In this document: piece after piece, positions 30,661-32,157 of the stretch
Numbering within the stretch: the first letter of the stretch is position 1
Layout of the letters: every line of letters begins with the position of its first letter
DNA from: Mesorhizobium waimense
GTDB lineage: Bacteria > Pseudomonadota > Alphaproteobacteria > Rhizobiales > Rhizobiaceae
Assembly (NCBI RefSeq): GCF_003601975.1
Contig: NZ_QZWZ01000059.1
Coordinates: 1 to 32,157 of the forward strand
Direction: 5' to 3'
DNA length: 32,157 nt
Notes under the pieces: model-generated
What the model was told of the DNA's origin: nothing
What the model saw: only the letters and a program-made list of their open reading frames with translations
Databases searched by the model: none
Made by a program: the position numbers and the translations under genes

Positions 30661-30982
30661 GAGCCCTGCGGCCGACGATGGCAAGCGAGTGTTAGTTGAC
30701 CGGCTTTGGCCGCGCGGGGTCAAGAAGACCGAAGCCGCCATCGACCATTGGATGAAGGAACTCGCGCCAAGCACCGAGCTTCGGAAATGGTTCGGACACG
30801 ATCCAGCCCGTTGGGAGGAATTCCGCCGGCGATATGCGGCGGAAATCCATGAGCATCGCGATAAACTGGACCGACTGCGCGACCTGATACGGGAGGGCGC
30901 CGTCACACTCGTCTACTCGGCTCATGACGAGGCCCACAATGATGCCGTCGTCCTTAGAGAGATTTTGCTGAGACATCGATAG
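30611..30982 (+). CDS. DUF488 (YeaO-like) family protein
   Basis: A 123-residue protein. The signature VLVDRLWPRGVKK (about residues 26-38) is followed by ELAPSTELRKWFGHDP and, near the end, TLVYSAHDEAHNDAVVLREI. This is the small single-domain DUF488 type found widely in bacteria, often near heme or stress genes; its biochemical function is unsettled. The ATG at 30611 lacks a strong ribosome-binding site. It lies 242 bases after the cytochrome gene; the stretch between holds the start-less frame. Same strand as the GMC operon, so it may be co-regulated. Confidence 0.92.
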   Translation: MSEKIFNERVKLKRAYESPAADDGKRVLVDRLWPRGVKKTEAAIDHWMKELAPSTELRKWFGHDPARWEEFRRRYAAEIHEHRDKLDRLRDLIREGAVTLVYSAHDEAHNDAVVLREILLRHR

Positions 30983-31118
30983 AGACGTCACGTCGCTCTG
31001 CACTGCCATTGCCTTCAAAGAAATAGGGCGTGCGATCACGACAGCGGCAACTCCGGAAACCAAACCAAAGAAAATTCATCCAATCATCGATGGGCGCGTT
31101 CAGTTGAGGAGAAAAACA

Positions 31119-31775
31119 ATGAAATTCTTTGTCGATACGGTCGATTTATCTGAGATTCGCGAGCTTGCTGCCGCTGGCGTTCTCGACGGGGTGACCACAA
31201 ACCCGTCCCTTATCTCAAAGACCGGCCGACCGATCAGAGATGTGATCAAGGAGATTTGCCAGACGGATCGAGGGTCCGGTTTCAGCGGAAGTCACCGCGA
31301 TCGACTTTGACGGCATGATCGCCGAGGGAGAGCGTTTGGCCGACATTGCCGCTAATGTGGCCGTCAAGGTGCCATCGACCTGGGATGGATTCAGGGCTTG
31401 CCGGGCGCTCAATCAGCTCGGACGGAAGGTCAATGTCACGCTCTGCTTTTCAGCCAACCAAGCACTACTCGCCGCCAAGGCAGGTGCGACCTTCATTTCG
31501 CCGTTCGTCGGCAGGCTAGACGATCTCGGCCTGGATGGCATGGAGGTAATCCGTGAAATCCGGACGATCTGCGACAACGACAAAACGTTCACGACGGAAA
31601 TCCTGGCGTCCTCGATTCGCACGCCTCTCCATGTCAAACAGGCGGCGATCGCAGGCGCCCATATCGCGACTGTGCCACCCGAGTACTCAGAAACCTCGCC
31701 AAGCACCCTCTCACCGATAAGGGCCTTGAGTCCTTTCTCGCCGATTGGGGTAAGACGGGGCAAGCGATCCTGTAA
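31119..31775 (+). pseudogene. Fructose-6-phosphate aldolase/transaldolase-like gene with two frameshifts
   Basis: The start MKFFVDTVDLSEIRELAAAG and DGVTTNPSLISKTGR is that of the small transaldolase/FSA family, and GAGGAG precedes the ATG. Near 31259-31265 one extra base shifts the frame; the next frame continues IEGPVSAEVTAIDFDGMIAE, VAVKVPSTWDG (Schiff-base lysine in this stretch), NVTLCFSANQALLAAKAGAT and SPFVGRLDDLGLDGM. Near 31678-31682 one base is missing and the original frame returns as RVLRNLAKHPLTDKGLESFL, ending DWGKTGQAIL at TAA 31773-31775. The two shifts cancel and otherwise the protein of about 217 residues is complete. Either a recent pseudogene or two sequencing errors. Confidence 0.85.
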
Positions 31776-31803
31776 TTGGCTGCGAGGAATTGCTCGGGAA
31801 GCC

Positions 31804-31847
31804 AGCATAATAATTGCACACAATCACCGATTAAATTCGTTTGCATG
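31804..31847 (+). promoter_or_regulatory. LysR-box-like element, copy C, before the Rieske/FAD reductase gene
   Basis: AGCATAATAATTGC at the left and AAATTCGTTTGC (31833-31844) at the right, with exactly the spacing of copies A and B. It lies about 204 bases before the ATG at 32048, and TTGCAT at 31841-31846 could be a -35 hexamer. No other gene lies between. Confidence 0.55.
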
Positions 31848-32047
31848 ATACCGAAGATGGCGGGAGACTACAGTATCAGCGGCTCAAACGGCATCAAGTA
31901 ACGTGTCTGGACGCTTAGGCACTAGCGGTGCCAAGACACTGACGTCACGCCGGCCAGGCACGCGGCGTTCCGAGGCTGGTGGACCGGAGATTTCCCGCGT
32001 CTCGGTAGTGCGAACGATTTTGACACCGGTTCGCCAGGGAGAAGCAA

Positions 32048-32157
32048 ATGGCTGAAGGTCATACCAAACCAAGCGGACCGGATCTGGTGGAGGGCATCCC
32101 TTTCTCCGAGCTTCCCGATGGCGGAAAGCTGGTGGGCCATTGCGGCGATGAAGAGGT
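32048..32157 (+). CDS. Rieske/FAD ferredoxin-reductase-like oxidoreductase, N-terminus only
   Basis: Thirty-six codons are visible before the window ends: MAEGHTKPSGPDLVEGIPFS, then ELPDGGKLVGHCGDEE. The GPDL-x2-GI-x3-ELPDGG opening followed by a G-H-x-G-D-E segment is typical of the N-terminal Rieske domain of AIFL-like FAD/NAD-binding reductases in alphaproteobacteria. No cluster-binding residues are visible yet. GGGAGAAGC precedes the ATG. Element C lies upstream, suggesting membership of the LysR-controlled redox group. The assignment rests on the N-terminal pattern alone. Confidence 0.6.
   Translation, partial: MAEGHTKPSGPDLVEGIPFSELPDGGKLVGHCGDEE

Noticed and set aside
1..32157. CRISPR array or insertion sequence with terminal repeats
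   Set aside because: No regularly spaced direct repeats and no intact transposase were seen; only relics of a recombinase and phage genes.

Overview
The window reads as chromosome of an alphaproteobacterium of the order Rhizobiales, most likely Mesorhizobium or a close relative. This is an inference from high GC, rhizobial codon use, and typical small families such as DUF982, GcrA-like zinc peptides and proline-rich peptides. No rRNA is present and no intact mobile element. The only tRNA-like sequence is degenerate.

Region 1 (1-9740) is ordinary chromosome. It holds a proline-rich peptide running off the left edge, a class II Fic protein preceded by repeated TTGCCGAT words, a cold-shock protein behind a GAACCGG dyad, an LHPP-like HAD phosphatase, type I methionine aminopeptidase, a RidA-like protein, a DUF982 protein, a fragment of a NodT-type efflux outer-membrane protein, and a Spy/CpxP-like periplasmic protein divergent from an OmpR/EnvZ-type two-component pair, followed by a cupin.

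Region 2 (about 9740-18250) is a graveyard of accessory DNA. It has many 30-150 aa genes and several broken ones: a terminase large subunit cut after its Walker A domain, a frameshifted phage-type acidic protein, a serine recombinase lacking both ends, a degenerate tRNA and a DUF2270 stub. Intact-looking small genes include a probable RiPP (lasso-type) precursor, two DUF3606-like peptides, an XRE regulator coupled to a membrane protein, and a GcrA-like zinc peptide. Two strong intrinsic terminators at 10.8-11.0 kb may mark a small RNA.

Region 3 (18262-23934) returns to conserved genes: a TerC-family membrane protein, a BCCT betaine/choline-type transporter, a GbdR-like GlxA/AraC regulator, a Tat-signal small protein whose C-terminus appears altered by a roughly 51-bp microinversion, and a PtsN-like EIIA protein.

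Region 4 (about 24190-32157) is the most interesting. A LysR regulator is divergent from an operon for a periplasmic FAD (GMC) dehydrogenase: a Tat-exported small subunit and a GMC catalytic subunit with a CxxCxxCx4C cluster, followed past a strong hairpin by a c-type cytochrome. On one side lie a cupredoxin, a His-rich secreted partner and a soluble histidine kinase. On the other lie a DUF488 protein, a transaldolase-like gene with two compensating frameshifts and the start of a Rieske/FAD ferredoxin-reductase-like gene. The same roughly 44-bp sequence element recurs without gaps at three promoters (24196, 27106 and 31804), once directly beside the LysR start codon. I propose that these genes form one LysR-controlled redox regulon.
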